From positions 1-64,000 of the forward strand of contig JAOIUY010000013.1 in the NCBI GenBank assembly GCA_028223755.1: a stretch of DNA of 64,000 nt, in the 5' to 3' direction. The position numbers were made by a program, and so were the translations under genes. Positions within the stretch are counted from its first letter, which is position 1. Each line of letters begins with the position of its first letter. The stretch is from Pseudomonadales bacterium. GTDB lineage: Bacteria > Pseudomonadota > Gammaproteobacteria > Pseudomonadales > UBA7434. The notes beneath the pieces were generated by a model. The model was given only the letters and a program-made list of their open reading frames with translations. It did no database searches and had not been told where the DNA came from. This document shows positions 21,459 through 31,985 of this stretch, in pieces.

Positions 21459-21888
21459 GAAAAATCCTTTGAAATGGAGTGTTTAGTCGGCTCTGGGATG
21501 TCAGTTTTTAAGGGCGACTTTGCGATTTAAGACCTCGCTATGTCAGTGCGCTGAATTATAGACGGTCTAATCTACTTTTGAAGCTTTTATCTACAGAAAC
21601 GGTATAAAAAACAATTCACTAATCGCTGAATTTATTGGTAATTCTTTGGGTCTCGATCAATATGCTTTTTCTCACTCCTCATTTCTCTTCTTACCTTACG
21701 CCCTGGACTAATTCGTGCTGGTGCTTGATGAGCTATGAGGCATAGCCCTAAGAAAGCGGACCTCGGACACATCTAGGCTTTTCACACCCATAGTTGGCGT
21801 CACTTGAGCAAGCGTCTGATCGCTTATTACCTATACTTTTTAAAGGACTAAACAGCAAAATTCGTTATATGACAAAAAGAGGGCTTCC
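21459..21888. other. 430-bp intergenic region between divergent nhaB and the Hpt-like gene
   Basis: No reading frame, RNA gene or strong repeat is visible. It must carry the promoters of both neighbours. A GAGGG ribosome site lies just before the GTG at 21889. I could not assign a convincing -35/-10 pair on either strand. Confidence 0.5.
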
Positions 21889-23769
21889 GTGAATCAGACC
21901 TATGCTGCCGCTAAGCAATTATCATCGAATCATCAGACTCAATCACACAGTTTGGATATTATTGAACCCGAGCTAATCGAGACGCTTTCGAGAGTCACCG
22001 AGCAGTTGAATCTATTGGCTGAACAAAGTCTTAATGAGACGACCTCAGCAGACTCCTTAGCTGAAAAGCTATCACTTCAGCTAAAAGAGGTTGCTGGTGT
22101 GTTTTCGATGCTCGATCTGCCTGTGGCGGCGAACTTGTCTTTGCAGCTGGTTGAGGCGGTAAATCGACTCTGTGTTTCCCAATCTCCTTCTCTGTCTTCC
22201 TCTCATTTCCATCCCCAGTCTGATGAAATAGCCAATACTCGTGAATACGAGGCGCTATTTCAATGCGTTTACTTGTTGCCACGTTTCTTTGAATATGTCC
22301 AAACCACCGGTGTTGCCTCGCCATTATTACTGGCCCCTTGTTTCTATGCATTGGCAAGTGCTGGCTTGTCTAAGTTTGTCATGGAAAATGAATTAGTTGA
22401 ATTTGATTATCAGGCTAAGAGTCTAAGTGAGTCTTTAGATAATAAGGCTGGCAGTTTAGATGAGTCGTTAGATTGCGAAGAGGTGGAGTTAAGTTTAGTG
22501 CCGTTGCCAAGTGCTGAAGAGCAATTGGACGAAGAGATAGTTGATCCGACATCAGAGCAAAATAGGTCGCCTGAAGATCAGCGACAAACTTTTAGGCGCC
22601 TTCGGCAGATGTATCAAACGGCCTTAATTGGTTTGCTTCGTGACAATGATATTAGCGGCAAATTAAAGTTGATTGACCACGTTAGTGAGCGTTGCTTAGA
22701 GCTGTGCAGCGGTAGCGTAACTGAATCGGTTTGGCGGCTATTAAGAAAGGTGGTGGTAGCCTTTAATGAGCATGATCTTGAGTTAACGGCTCAGCGTCGT
22801 CACTTTTTTGCTAAGTTCGATCGTAGTCTTAAGCAGCTAGAAAAAGACCCTTTACATGGAATGCACTGTTTGCCGGATGAAGCTGTTTTAGCAGAGTTAA
22901 GCTTATTGTTACTGTTGGCTGATACTCAACATGTTAATGATAAAGATATTAACCGATTAGGTAAATTTACGCCGTTACCTTGGAGTGACAAAGCATTATT
23001 AGCTCATCGCGAGGCCATGGAGCGAAGTACTTATAAAGCGTTGCACTCGGTATTAGATGTGATTAACGATGAGTTACTTGGCGCGAAACGCGTGCTCGAT
23101 ATGATGTCAGAGAGTGGTCTTTGTGAGGCCGATGATGTTGATACTTTGGTGGAAAATTGTGGGCGCATTTCTGCCGTGTTAAAAGTAAGTGGTTTTGCCA
23201 CGGCGACCTCACCCATTGATAACGCGGTTACTCAAATGAATCATTGGCGCAGTGACGCACCGGATCAAGAGGCATTGTTAGACGTCGCCAATATGATTCT
23301 ATTTATAGAAAATGCATTGCTGACTGGCTCGTTGCTTACCGGTGCTCATGATATTGATGAGCATGATCAATCAGTGGTTGCTAAAGGCTTGTTACAACAA
23401 GCGCAAATCCATTTATATGAAGAGTCTAAATCTAATGTTGGTCTAGCAAAGAGAGCTGTTGTTGCCTACTTGGATTCTAATTACGATCGAGAGCATATCG
23501 CCAATATTGGTGTCTGCTTAGCGTCTATTGGTGGCGCTTTCAACATGATGGACATTGACAGTGCTGCGGCCTTAATGAATCGCTGTGCGGAATTGTTGGA
23601 TTCAGCTTATCAAGGTCAGTCAAATGATGAGATTGGCGAGGATTGGTTAGAGCGCTTAGCCGATGCGTTAGTCAGTGTAGAGTATTTGCTCGATGAATTG
23701 GCTGCAGGACGAACAGCCGACAATATGGCACTTAAGCTAATCACCGATAGTTTAGCTGCTCTAGAATAG
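21889..23769 (+). CDS. Large helical protein resembling the pseudo-Hpt N-terminal region of ChpA/PilL
   Basis: 626 aa, no membrane segment. Built from helical repeats with a recurring pattern. Near the N-terminus: KEVAGVFSMLDLPVAANLSLQLVEAVNRL. Near the C-terminus: IGGAFNMMDIDSAAALMNRCAELL followed by WLERLADALVSVEYLLDELAAGR. The pattern of a 'ML/MMD-x-x-x-AA' helix and then 'ADAL-S-EY-L' is that of the tandem degenerate Hpt domains at the front of ChpA-type hybrid kinases. No kinase, CheW or receiver domain follows, and no pil/chp genes are nearby. It may be a free-standing scaffold or phosphotransfer decoy. Start GTG 21889 has a GAGGG ribosome site. Confidence 0.6.
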   Translation: MNQTYAAAKQLSSNHQTQSHSLDIIEPELIETLSRVTEQLNLLAEQSLNETTSADSLAEKLSLQLKEVAGVFSMLDLPVAANLSLQLVEAVNRLCVSQSPSLSSSHFHPQSDEIANTREYEALFQCVYLLPRFFEYVQTTGVASPLLLAPCFYALASAGLSKFVMENELVEFDYQAKSLSESLDNKAGSLDESLDCEEVELSLVPLPSAEEQLDEEIVDPTSEQNRSPEDQRQTFRRLRQMYQTALIGLLRDNDISGKLKLIDHVSERCLELCSGSVTESVWRLLRKVVVAFNEHDLELTAQRRHFFAKFDRSLKQLEKDPLHGMHCLPDEAVLAELSLLLLLADTQHVNDKDINRLGKFTPLPWSDKALLAHREAMERSTYKALHSVLDVINDELLGAKRVLDMMSESGLCEADDVDTLVENCGRISAVLKVSGFATATSPIDNAVTQMNHWRSDAPDQEALLDVANMILFIENALLTGSLLTGAHDIDEHDQSVVAKGLLQQAQIHLYEESKSNVGLAKRAVVAYLDSNYDREHIANIGVCLASIGGAFNMMDIDSAAALMNRCAELLDSAYQGQSNDEIGEDWLERLADALVSVEYLLDELAAGRTADNMALKLITDSLAALE

Positions 23770-23818
23770 CTGGCTGTTAATGGCTAAATAATAAGACTCA
23801 ATAGCGATAAAAATCCGT

Positions 23819-23842
23819 TATTGCCCTTTTTTTAGGGCAATA
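23819..23842. repeat. Inverted repeat, 9-bp stem, between the Hpt-like gene and sohB
   Basis: TATTGCCCT, six-T loop, AGGGCAATA: a perfect 9-bp stem. There is no T-run after the stem, so it is not a classical terminator. It could still end transcription of the gene upstream or stabilise its 3' end. Confidence 0.5.
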
Positions 23843-23988
23843 TCTTGGTAGACATCTTCACTCATTCCTTGTTTAATCGCTCTCATTCTCACTGTTGCTG
23901 GCTGGGGATTGACTCTTTGCCAGCATTTTAGATGGCGTCCGGTTAAAAAACTCGGCGCACTTCACTCACTCGTTAATAAGGTTTTGCT

Positions 23989-25077
23989 GTGTTAATTGAA
24001 TTACTCGCCCAATACGGACTGTTCTTTGCCAAAGTAGCTACATTTTTGATTGCCGTTATTATCCTGATTACCGTTGCTGTTAGTGCTGGACAGCGGGGCG
24101 GTGATGGCGAAGGCCGTCTAGAAGTGAAAAAAATTAATGATCGCTATCAACAGATGGAAGATGTCATGCGTAGTGCCGTATTAGACGAGCATGCGATTAA
24201 AGAGCTAGATAAAGCTGAAAAGCAAAAGCAGAAGGAAAAAGACAAAGCGGCGAAAAAAGCGGCTAAACAATTATCTAAGCAATCTAAGGCTGAGGATGAT
24301 GATCAAAAGGCTACAGACAGCCAAGTCTATGTGCTCGACTTCGATGGCGATATGAAGGCCTCTGAAGTTGAAAACTTCCGCGAAGAAATTACCACTGTGT
24401 TAACACTTGCCAAGCCCGAGGATGAAATTGTCGTTAGACTCGAAAGCCCCGGCGGTATGGTCCACTCTTATGGTCTAGCTTCATCGCAGTTAGCAAGAAT
24501 TCGCTCGGCTAATATTCCGTTAACCATTTGTGTTGATAAAGTCGCTGCTAGCGGCGGTTATATGATGGCCTGTATTGCCGATAAAATATTGGCAGCACCA
24601 TTTGCCGTGATCGGTTCAATTGGTGTGGTTGCTGGCTTGCCCAACTTTAATAAAGTGTTGAAAAAATTCGATGTCGATTATGATGTATTAACTGCCGGTG
24701 AGTACAAGCGTACGTTAACTATGCTCGGTGAGAATACCGAAGCTGGTCGTAAAAAGTTTATTGACGACTTAGAAGAGACGCATGAGTTATTCAAAGGTTT
24801 TGTCGGTGAGTATCGACCTAAGCTCGATATCCCTCTCGTCGCTACGGGAGAAACTTGGTACGGAAAAGTTGCATTAGAAAAGCAGTTAGTCGACGGTATT
24901 AGCACCAGTGATGAGTATATTTCTCAGCGCGTCAAAGAGGCTTCGGTGTTTGAAGTGAAATACGTGCAGAAAAAATCATGGCAAGAAAAGCTCGGTGTTG
25001 CAGCTCAAGCAGCTGTGGAGAAAAGCATTGATAAGGTTATTGCGAAAGGCTTACACAGTTGGACTACACGTCACTAA
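23989..25077 (+). CDS. sohB: Inner-membrane S49 peptidase SohB
   Basis: 362 aa. N-terminal TM helix (about 13-32), a lysine-rich cytoplasmic or linker segment (65-105), then the S49 protease domain. Catalytic serine S188 in KVAASGGYMMA and lysine K240 in AGEYKRTLTM form the Ser-Lys dyad of the SppA/SohB family. It probably degrades membrane-associated peptides. Start GTG/TTG region: GTG 23989 gives a normal SohB N-terminus. Confidence 0.94.
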   Translation: MLIELLAQYGLFFAKVATFLIAVIILITVAVSAGQRGGDGEGRLEVKKINDRYQQMEDVMRSAVLDEHAIKELDKAEKQKQKEKDKAAKKAAKQLSKQSKAEDDDQKATDSQVYVLDFDGDMKASEVENFREEITTVLTLAKPEDEIVVRLESPGGMVHSYGLASSQLARIRSANIPLTICVDKVAASGGYMMACIADKILAAPFAVIGSIGVVAGLPNFNKVLKKFDVDYDVLTAGEYKRTLTMLGENTEAGRKKFIDDLEETHELFKGFVGEYRPKLDIPLVATGETWYGKVALEKQLVDGISTSDEYISQRVKEASVFEVKYVQKKSWQEKLGVAAQAAVEKSIDKVIAKGLHSWTTRH

Positions 25078-25101
25078 ATCCGACTTTAGGGGGCTCGACC
25101 T

Positions 25102-25356
25102 TTGTCTGCTAAGCGTCAGATAATTTTATATTCACGCCTGGACTGTCATCTTTGTGATCAGGCGCAAGCCCTGATAGAACAGGTGATTAGCGGCAGTGAT
25201 TGGCAGTTAGAAAAAGTCGATATTGATTCGGATCCTAAGCTCACAGAGCTCTATCGTTATTCTATTCCCGTCTTGGCCCGTATTGAAGATACAGAAACAA
25301 CTGCGCTTAACTGGCCTTTTCCTCCAAGTCGTATTAAAGATTTGCTTAAAGACTAA
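25102..25356 (+). CDS. Glutaredoxin-like thiol protein (DUF836 family)
   Basis: 84 aa thioredoxin-fold protein. The redox motif CHLC is at 14-17 in YSRLDCHLCDQA, and the cis-proline is in YSIPVLAR. Small DUF836 proteins are probable thiol oxidoreductases of unknown partner. TTG start at 25102 follows GGGGG. Its stop overlaps the 3' end of the convergent tatD gene by 11 bp. Confidence 0.88.
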   Translation: MSAKRQIILYSRLDCHLCDQAQALIEQVISGSDWQLEKVDIDSDPKLTELYRYSIPVLARIEDTETTALNWPFPPSRIKDLLKD

Positions 25357-26134
25357 AAAAGTTTTTTGTATTCTCTTTTGTGCGGCTAATCAATTCGTTG
25401 GTTTCAATTTCAAGGCACTCTGCTAATGTGGCGGCGGTGTAAGCCAGTGTCCAAGGTTCATTGCGATGCTTCTTAACGAGTTTCTGCTTTATACCTGTTT
25501 GCTGCGGTGTTAAATAAGGCGCATCGGTTTCAATCATTAATCGATCGAGAGGTGCGTATTTTATAATTTCACGTAAGTTTGCACCGCGTTTTTTATCACT
25601 AATCCAGCCCGTTATTCCAATATAGAAACCGCTATCAAGATAAGCTTTTAATGCACTTTCGCTGCCGGTAAAACAGTGCACAACGGCTTTGACGGCATCA
25701 TTTTTATTGGCGCAAAGAATGGCATAAAAATCATCAAAGGCATCGCGCTCATGTAAGAAAAGCGGTTTTTGATAGCGATTGGCTAAATCGATTTGTGCTT
25801 CAAAGGCAGAGCGTTGGTTTTCCGGCGTCGAGAAATTGCGATTAAAATCCAAGCCTGTTTCACCAACGGCAATAATGCTGGGCTGATCTAACAGTGCAAT
25901 TAATTGTTGCTCAGTTTCTTTGTTATAGCTATCTGCGTCATGCGGATGAACGCCCGCTGTTGCATAAAGAAGGTTAGGGTGTTGTTCTGCCAGTTGCAGG
26001 CCAGCAAGGCTGCTTTCTACGCTAGTGCCGGTCACAATAATGGCTTCGACGTCAGCCTCTTGTGCGCGTGTTAAAACCTCGTCAAGGTCATCGCTAAAAG
26101 TAGGGTTGCTAAGGTTGGCGCCAATATCAATCAC
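25346..26134 (-). CDS. tatD: TatD family metal-dependent hydrolase
   Basis: 262 aa TIM-barrel deoxyribonuclease-like hydrolase. Motifs: IGANLSN at the start (the first metal His replaced by Asn, as in TatD proper: D-x-G-x-N), AVGETGLDFNRN, FLHERDA, VVHCFTGS and LMIETDAPYL. GTG start at 26132-26134. Lies 5 bp downstream of slt on the same strand, so probably cotranscribed. Confidence 0.93.
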   Translation of the reverse strand: MIDIGANLSNPTFSDDLDEVLTRAQEADVEAIIVTGTSVESSLAGLQLAEQHPNLLYATAGVHPHDADSYNKETEQQLIALLDQPSIIAVGETGLDFNRNFSTPENQRSAFEAQIDLANRYQKPLFLHERDAFDDFYAILCANKNDAVKAVVHCFTGSESALKAYLDSGFYIGITGWISDKKRGANLREIIKYAPLDRLMIETDAPYLTPQQTGIKQKLVKKHRNEPWTLAYTAATLAECLEIETNELISRTKENTKNFFSL

Positions 26135-26139
26135 TCGAT

Positions 26140-28263
26140 TTACCTATTATCTGTTGTCGGGTGAATATTGTTTGGATAAATCATTTGTTCGTTGGGATAA
26201 ATAAACGGCAATGCCTTGTTATCTTTTGTGGTGCTGAGTTTTTCGTCTATTGGATCACTGTAAAGCAAGCTATGAATAAGACTAAAACTAAAAACATTTT
26301 GCACGTATTGACGGGTTTCAGAGAAGGGGATGGTTTCTATCCAAGCATCAAGTGGTAGCGGCTGCGGCATGCGACGTAGCCAATGCTTAACACGGCGAGG
26401 GCCAGCATTATAAGCGGCCGATGCAAGCGCTCTATTTTTATAGCGTTTATTTAATTGCTGTAAATAAGCGCTACCTAAATCAATATTGTAATCAACATTA
26501 AATAGTTTGCTACGCTGATATCTAATGCGCTTTTTACCGGCAACTTCTTTAGCGGTAGAGGGCAGCAACTGCATCAAACCTTTTGCGCCGGCGCCCGATT
26601 GTGCATCGCTAGCGAATGCGCTTTCTTGTCTAGCTACGGCATAGGGCCAGCGCGCTGAATAGCCATGTTTTGATGCCTGTTGTTCAAACTGCTGCTGATA
26701 GAGGTTGGGAAAGCGAAGTTTATAATGTTGCCAAGCCTTAGCCTGTGCTGCGCTATTGATTGCTTGATGATGCCAGCCGATCGATTGCGCTAAATAGGCC
26801 GAGCCAATTAGCATTGCGGTATCAAATGATTGGCTGCCGTGTCGCCATTCGCTGCGTGCTAACGCGAACTCTTGTTGCTTAAAATGCTCTATAGCCCTTT
26901 GCAGATAAGGGTTGTTATACATTTTCTCCCAGTGTTCGCGGCTAGGTGAATACGTTATAGGGTAAAAGCCATAAGCTAAGCCAAGGTTTTCGGCGGTAGT
27001 GAAACCATAAAAACTGGCTTTGTTGGAGAGGCTTCGATAACTGTCTTGTTGTTCCTCTGTTTTAAGCTCGCCAGAAAGCGACTTAGATCGGTAGTGCCAG
27101 TAGCGCCAACGTTCATTTTTTTGCAGCTCGGCGGGTAAAAGGTTAATTGTTTTAATAACGGCTTGCCAGTTAGCCTGTGCGATATGGGCGCGTAGCAACC
27201 ATTGTATAGAGCTCGCATCTTGCGGTTCGCCAAGCCTGATATAAAGGTCGGGAATTGGAGCGTAATCTTTTATCGCTTGCGATTGAATTAAGTAGCTTAT
27301 TATTTTTTTTGCTAAAACTTTTTCATCTTCTTTGTCGTTGTCTTTTTTATTAAGCAGCACGACAAAGTCATAAGCTTTTTGTGGATGCGCGCGCGCTAAC
27401 TTTTTCAGCAGCTGATATTTGGCTTCTAACCAATTATCTTTGTCGTGCAAAGTGTCGTTCGAGATGGTGCTAATAGCGGGCCATTGGCTTGGAATTTTAT
27501 GGGGTTGTCGATAGAGTTTTAAGAGTTGATTGGCTGCCTGTAGCTGTGGGCCATCAAGAAGGCGGATTAGGTACTTGGCAAGCTGCTGTTGTCGTGCATT
27601 AAAAGCCAAGATAAATCGCTGCCAAGCTAAATCACTATTGATGCTCTTTGTCTTGATAAGTAAATGAAAAATAGCATCGCAGCTTTTGGGGCGTGATTTA
27701 GCATAAAGCCACAGTGCTTTGGCGGCATCTAATCCCTGTTGGCGTTCGCCACTTTGATACAAGGCCCAAGCATACTGGCACTGCAGAGCGCTATTAGCGA
27801 GCGTTTCGTCATAATGTTCAATCAGCGTCGGCCATTGTTTATGCTTGGCTAAATACCGCAGCCATGCGCGCTTAAGTTTATTACTGAGAGGGGTGTTGTT
27901 ATGTGTCTGGGCAAAATCTTCGAGGCTTTGGTGGTTTAGCTTTCTTAAATACTTGCGATGATAGAGGTAGTCTAAATGCCCCGCGAGAGGATAGTCGTCT
28001 AATGACACGCGCAGTTTTTTATAGGCACTTAAATTAGATTGTTGAAGAAGCGATTTTGCTTTGCTGTACTTTTGTCGCTGCTCAGTGTCTTGGCTCTGTG
28101 CAGAGTATTGGTTTTGGGCAAAGCTATCATTTATGAGTAACAGGCTGAATGCCAAAGTGGTCACTAACATAGCGAGCAAGCGGAGAAGATGTTGAAAGCG
28201 TTGACTAATAGGTCTGTTGCTATCTGGATGAGTTTGAAAGTTTAACAAAAGACTGCCTGTCAT
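26140..28263 (-). CDS. slt: Soluble lytic murein transglycosylase
   Basis: 707 aa from ATG 28261-28263, which has a good AGGA site upstream. A TTG 20 codons earlier keeps the frame but would put extra residues before the signal peptide. Signal peptide about residues 24-50 ending near NDSFA. The long helical superhelical ring domain is followed by the catalytic SLT domain: E547 in ARQESAFASDA, GAKGLMQLLPSTA, and ASAAYNAGPRRV. Cleaves peptidoglycan glycan strands to 1,6-anhydromuropeptides in the periplasm. Divergent from topA. Confidence 0.94.
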   Translation of the reverse strand: MTGSLLLNFQTHPDSNRPISQRFQHLLRLLAMLVTTLAFSLLLINDSFAQNQYSAQSQDTEQRQKYSKAKSLLQQSNLSAYKKLRVSLDDYPLAGHLDYLYHRKYLRKLNHQSLEDFAQTHNNTPLSNKLKRAWLRYLAKHKQWPTLIEHYDETLANSALQCQYAWALYQSGERQQGLDAAKALWLYAKSRPKSCDAIFHLLIKTKSINSDLAWQRFILAFNARQQQLAKYLIRLLDGPQLQAANQLLKLYRQPHKIPSQWPAISTISNDTLHDKDNWLEAKYQLLKKLARAHPQKAYDFVVLLNKKDNDKEDEKVLAKKIISYLIQSQAIKDYAPIPDLYIRLGEPQDASSIQWLLRAHIAQANWQAVIKTINLLPAELQKNERWRYWHYRSKSLSGELKTEEQQDSYRSLSNKASFYGFTTAENLGLAYGFYPITYSPSREHWEKMYNNPYLQRAIEHFKQQEFALARSEWRHGSQSFDTAMLIGSAYLAQSIGWHHQAINSAAQAKAWQHYKLRFPNLYQQQFEQQASKHGYSARWPYAVARQESAFASDAQSGAGAKGLMQLLPSTAKEVAGKKRIRYQRSKLFNVDYNIDLGSAYLQQLNKRYKNRALASAAYNAGPRRVKHWLRRMPQPLPLDAWIETIPFSETRQYVQNVFSFSLIHSLLYSDPIDEKLSTTKDNKALPFIYPNEQMIYPNNIHPTTDNR

Positions 28264-28691
28264 CAATTCCTGGGTTCTAGTGGCGGATTTTACGTTTATA
28301 AATTGTTCGATTGCTGCACTCAATTAAGAAACGGTTGCGACCTTTACTACTTTCCATACTAGCACCGATTGTTAACGTAAACTGCTCTTCACACTCAGTC
28401 ATAGAATTTTTTTTTAGCCCACCAGTAAACGTCTAGAAATGTCTTTCTGTCGACATTTTCTATGCTTTTACCGGCAACTTCGCATGATTAGTCTGACTTC
28501 TCGATGGTACGGGTGGGGTGGTCGTAGAAAAAATATTTGAACGAATAGCTTGACCAACCGCTCTTCCTTCTCTATATATGTCGCCCTTCGAAAGAATGTC
28601 GGTAGCCATAATGGGTTCTTCACCGGGTTATCGCGACAGAACGACTGCTGGAGACGGCAGACAGTCAACATACTAGGAAATCATTATACGA
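28264..28691. other. Divergent intergenic region slt/topA
   Basis: About 430 bp with no credible gene. It holds an imperfect inverted repeat at 28434-28462 (TAGAAATGTC ... GACATTTTCTA, one bulged base) next to a T-rich run at about 28408-28415. The 67-codon minus-strand frame inside (28468-28671) has no ribosome site and no family character. Promoters of both flanking genes must lie here, but I could not pick them. Confidence 0.45.
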
Positions 28692-31457
28692 ATGGGTAAG
28701 TCACTCGTTATTGTAGAGTCACCGGCGAAAGCCAAGACCATAAATAAGTATCTGGGCAAAGACTATATCGTTAAGTCGAGTGTCGGCCATGTCCGCGATT
28801 TACCTGTCAGTGGCAGCGGCAAGCCTGTAGATCCTAAGGCGCGAGCGGCTGAAGCGGCGAAAACACGCAAGCTATCGCCGGCCAAAAAAGTCATTCATAA
28901 AGCGAAAAAAGCGCGCGAGCAGTTAGTCGCGAGAATGGGTATAGACCCAGCAAAGCAATGGAAAGCTAATTATCAAATTCTGCCCGGCAAAGAAAAAGTT
29001 GTCGACGAGTTGCGACGACTCGCCAAAGACGCTGACTCTATCGTACTAGCGACGGATTTGGATAGAGAGGGAGAGGCGATAGCCTGGCACCTGCGAGAAA
29101 TTATTGGCGGCGACGATGCTCGCTTTCAACGTGTGGTATTTAACGAGATCACTAAAAAAGCCATTAATGCTGCTTTTGAAAAGCCCGGTGAGCTCGATAT
29201 GCATCGGGTTAATGCTCAGCAAGCACGTCGATTTTTAGATCGTGTCGTGGGCTTTATGGTTTCACCACTGTTGTGGGCTAAAGTAGCAAGAGGATTGTCT
29301 GCTGGCCGTGTTCAATCGGTAGCGGCTAAATTAGTTGCCGAGCGTGAGCGTGAGATACGTGCCTTTATCCCCGAAGAGTACTGGGATTTATTTGCCGATT
29401 TAAACGGCGATGCCGGTGATGTGCGCATGCAGGTGACGCGCGCCAATGTCGAAAAGTATCGCCCAACCAGCAAAGCACTTAGCGATGCGTCGTTAGACAG
29501 CTTGAAAAAAGCCGATTTCCTTGTTGCGAAGCGTGAAGATAAACCAACCACGACGAAACCAACAGCGCCTTACATTACCTCAACGCTTCAGCAAGCCGCT
29601 AGTACGCGTCTAAGCTTTAGCGTTAAGAAAACCATGATGTTAGCCCAGCGTTTGTACGAAGCCGGTTACATCACTTATATGCGTACTGATTCGACCAACT
29701 TGAGTGCGGATGCCGTGGCCACTTGCCGTGAGCATATCCTTGGCAAATATGGCGATAAGTATCTCCCCGAAAAGCCCATCAGTTATAGCAGCAAAGAGGG
29801 GGCACAAGAAGCGCATGAGGCTATCCGTCCTTCTGACGTTAAGGTTATGCCCAGCGATTTGGATAAGATTGATCCCGATGGTGTACGTCTGTACGAATTA
29901 ATTTGGCGTCAATTTGTTGCCTGCCAAATGACAAAAGCTGAATTCACCAGTACCAGTCTTGTCGTTGAAGCCGGTGATTATGAATTGCGGACTCGCGGTC
30001 GAGTGATTCGTTTTGATGGCTTTACACGAGTGCAAACACCATTAGCCAAAAAAGAAGAAGATCGTTTACTACCTGATTTCAAACAAGGCGATAGTTTATC
30101 GCTCAAGCAATTAGATCCTAGCCAGCATTTTACCAAGCCAACGGCGCGCTACTCAGAGGCAGCGTTAGTTAAAGAGCTTGAGAAGCGGGGTATTGGTCGA
30201 CCATCAACTTATGCGGCCATTATTTCTACGATCCAAGATCGCGGTTATGTCCGAGTAGAAAACCGTCGCTTCTATGCCGAGAAAATGGGCGATATCGTTA
30301 CCGAGCGTTTGAATGAAAGCTTTGGCGATTTAATGGATTATGGTTTTACTGCCGAGATGGAAGAAAAGCTCGATGAGATTGCCGATGGTAAAAAGCCTTG
30401 GCACACGGTACTTGACGAGTTTTATGAAGGTTTTAGTGGCAAGTTAGCGACTGCACAAGGTGAAGTTGACGATGGTGGTATGCGTCATAATGATCCGACG
30501 ACCGTTGAGGACGTTCGATGTGAGCACCCTGATTGTAAGGCGCGTGCTATGCAAATTAGAACGGCTAGTACTGGCGTATTTTTAGGGTGCTCGGGTTATA
30601 ACTTGCCGCCAAAAGAGCGCTGCAAGCACACCGTTAATTTGATTTCTGGCGATGAAGTTGTCAGTGCGGATGCGGACGATGAAGCTGAGTCGCGTTTATT
30701 GATTAGCAAGCACCGCTGTCCAAAATGTAACACAGCAATGGATAGCTATCTCATCGATGAAAACCGTAAGCTTCATATTTGCGGAAACAATCCTGACTGT
30801 GATGGCTACGAAGTTGAAGCCGGTCAATTTAAAATTAAAGGTTACGAAGGACCTGTACTTGAGTGTGATAAGTGCGGTTCTGACATGCAATTGAAGTCGG
30901 GTCGTTTTGGTAAGTACTTTGGTTGTACAAATGAAAGCTGTAAAAACACGCGCAAATTATTGCGCAGCGGTGAAGCTGCGCCACCTAAAATGGATCCAGT
31001 GCCGATGCCGGAGCTGGTTTGTAACAAGGTCGACGACACTTATATTTTACGTGATGGTGCGGCGGGTATTTTCTTGGCCGCTAGCCAGTTTCCTAAAAAC
31101 CGTGAAACGCGTGCACCTTTTGTTGATGAGATACTGCCACATAAAGCTGCAATCGATCCTAAGTATCACTTTTTGATGGAAGGGCCGGTGACTGATACGG
31201 ACGGTAATCGTGTTCAGGTTCGCTACCAGCGCAAAACCAAACAGCAGTATTTGATGACGGATATTGATGGTAAGGCTACCGGCTGGCGTGCAGATTTTGA
31301 AAGCGGTGCTTGGCAGATAACCGAAAAAGCTGCACCTAAGAAAAAAGCAGCCGCCAAGAAAAAGACTGCCAAGAAAAAAGCAGCAAAAAAAGCACCGGCA
31401 AAAAAAGCGGTAAAGCGTAAAGTTGTTAAAAAGAAAAGTACTGATAACGATAGCTGA
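28692..31457 (+). CDS. topA: DNA topoisomerase I
   Basis: 921 aa type IA topoisomerase. N-terminal Toprim domain ([32 protein letters not shown] carries the metal acidic triad). Active-site tyrosine is Y329 in [10 protein letters not shown]. Three C-terminal zinc-ribbon regions follow (C-rich around 615-640, 675-700, 730-760). The last about 40 residues are almost only Lys and Ala, a DNA-binding tail absent from the E. coli enzyme. Relaxes negative supercoils. The gene starts a plus-strand group continuing with the conserved small genes. Confidence 0.97.
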   Translation: MGKSLVIVESPAKAKTINKYLGKDYIVKSSVGHVRDLPVSGSGKPVDPKARAAEAAKTRKLSPAKKVIHKAKKAREQLVARMGIDPAKQWKANYQILPGKEKVVDELRRLAKDADSIVLATDLDREGEAIAWHLREIIGGDDARFQRVVFNEITKKAINAAFEKPGELDMHRVNAQQARRFLDRVVGFMVSPLLWAKVARGLSAGRVQSVAAKLVAEREREIRAFIPEEYWDLFADLNGDAGDVRMQVTRANVEKYRPTSKALSDASLDSLKKADFLVAKREDKPTTTKPTAPYITSTLQQAASTRLSFSVKKTMMLAQRLYEAGYITYMRTDSTNLSADAVATCREHILGKYGDKYLPEKPISYSSKEGAQEAHEAIRPSDVKVMPSDLDKIDPDGVRLYELIWRQFVACQMTKAEFTSTSLVVEAGDYELRTRGRVIRFDGFTRVQTPLAKKEEDRLLPDFKQGDSLSLKQLDPSQHFTKPTARYSEAALVKELEKRGIGRPSTYAAIISTIQDRGYVRVENRRFYAEKMGDIVTERLNESFGDLMDYGFTAEMEEKLDEIADGKKPWHTVLDEFYEGFSGKLATAQGEVDDGGMRHNDPTTVEDVRCEHPDCKARAMQIRTASTGVFLGCSGYNLPPKERCKHTVNLISGDEVVSADADDEAESRLLISKHRCPKCNTAMDSYLIDENRKLHICGNNPDCDGYEVEAGQFKIKGYEGPVLECDKCGSDMQLKSGRFGKYFGCTNESCKNTRKLLRSGEAAPPKMDPVPMPELVCNKVDDTYILRDGAAGIFLAASQFPKNRETRAPFVDEILPHKAAIDPKYHFLMEGPVTDTDGNRVQVRYQRKTKQQYLMTDIDGKATGWRADFESGAWQITEKAAPKKKAAAKKKTAKKKAAKKAPAKKAVKRKVVKKKSTDNDS

Positions 31458-31471
31458 TAGCGTGTCTTATT

Positions 31472-31978
31472 ATGATTGATAAAGCGACGACAGGACGAAT
31501 TAATCAATCGCTTTATTTTGCGCGCTTACACTGTGATAGCGCACGCGCTTTAGTTGCGGGCAGTGATAGTAAGCCGCAGTTTTTACGTCAGCAGCAATTG
31601 TGTTTTTTAGAGGCTTCTGCCGATTGTTCGTTTAGAGCCGTGTATTTTTTAGCCATTGATTTGCTTGATCAGGGGCAGCTGCGCAGCGAGCTTATTCAGA
31701 CACCCAAACTGTTATTAAATAGTTTAAAGCTGGCTTATCAAGATAAGCCCACCGCCGAGATAAACAACCTTATTCAGGCGCTTGAAGATCCCCATTTGCT
31801 GGCTGCTCTACTGAGTGTTCGCCATACTATCTGGTCCCATAATGTTGTGCAGGCAGCGCCAGCGAAGGATATGATTTCTTTGGTTGATGTGTCTTTATCG
31901 CTTGAGAGTTGTGAGCGATGGCAGCAGTTAATTACTGAAATGGTGCTTAAAGTTCAAGGCTCTAGCGCTGAATGCTAG
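31472..31978 (+). CDS. Conserved protein, DUF6586-type (Pseudomonas PA3010-like)
   Basis: 168 aa, all helical by composition, no signal or membrane segment. The start (TTGRINQSLYFARLHCDSA) is typical of the uncharacterised family found after topA in Pseudomonas relatives. 14 bp downstream of topA, so cotranscribed. Its last codons form part of a small hairpin followed by seven Ts (separate entry). Function unknown. Confidence 0.8.
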   Translation: MIDKATTGRINQSLYFARLHCDSARALVAGSDSKPQFLRQQQLCFLEASADCSFRAVYFLAIDLLDQGQLRSELIQTPKLLLNSLKLAYQDKPTAEINNLIQALEDPHLLAALLSVRHTIWSHNVVQAAPAKDMISLVDVSLSLESCERWQQLITEMVLKVQGSSAEC

Positions 31979-31985
31979 TTTTTTT
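31962..31985 (+). terminator. Short intrinsic-type terminator overlapping the stop codon
   Basis: CTAGC, seven-base loop, GCTAG, then TTTTTTT. The stem is only 5 bp and contains the TAG stop of the preceding gene, so it may be weak. Confidence 0.45.

Noticed and set aside
28468-28671. 67-codon frame between slt and topA
   Set aside because: No ribosome site, no recognisable protein character, and it would occupy the topA promoter region.
31223-31507. 94-codon minus-strand frame, phenylalanine and alanine rich, at the end of topA
   Set aside because: It is the antisense reading of the AAG/GCA-rich lysine-alanine tail, which explains the hydrophobic composition.
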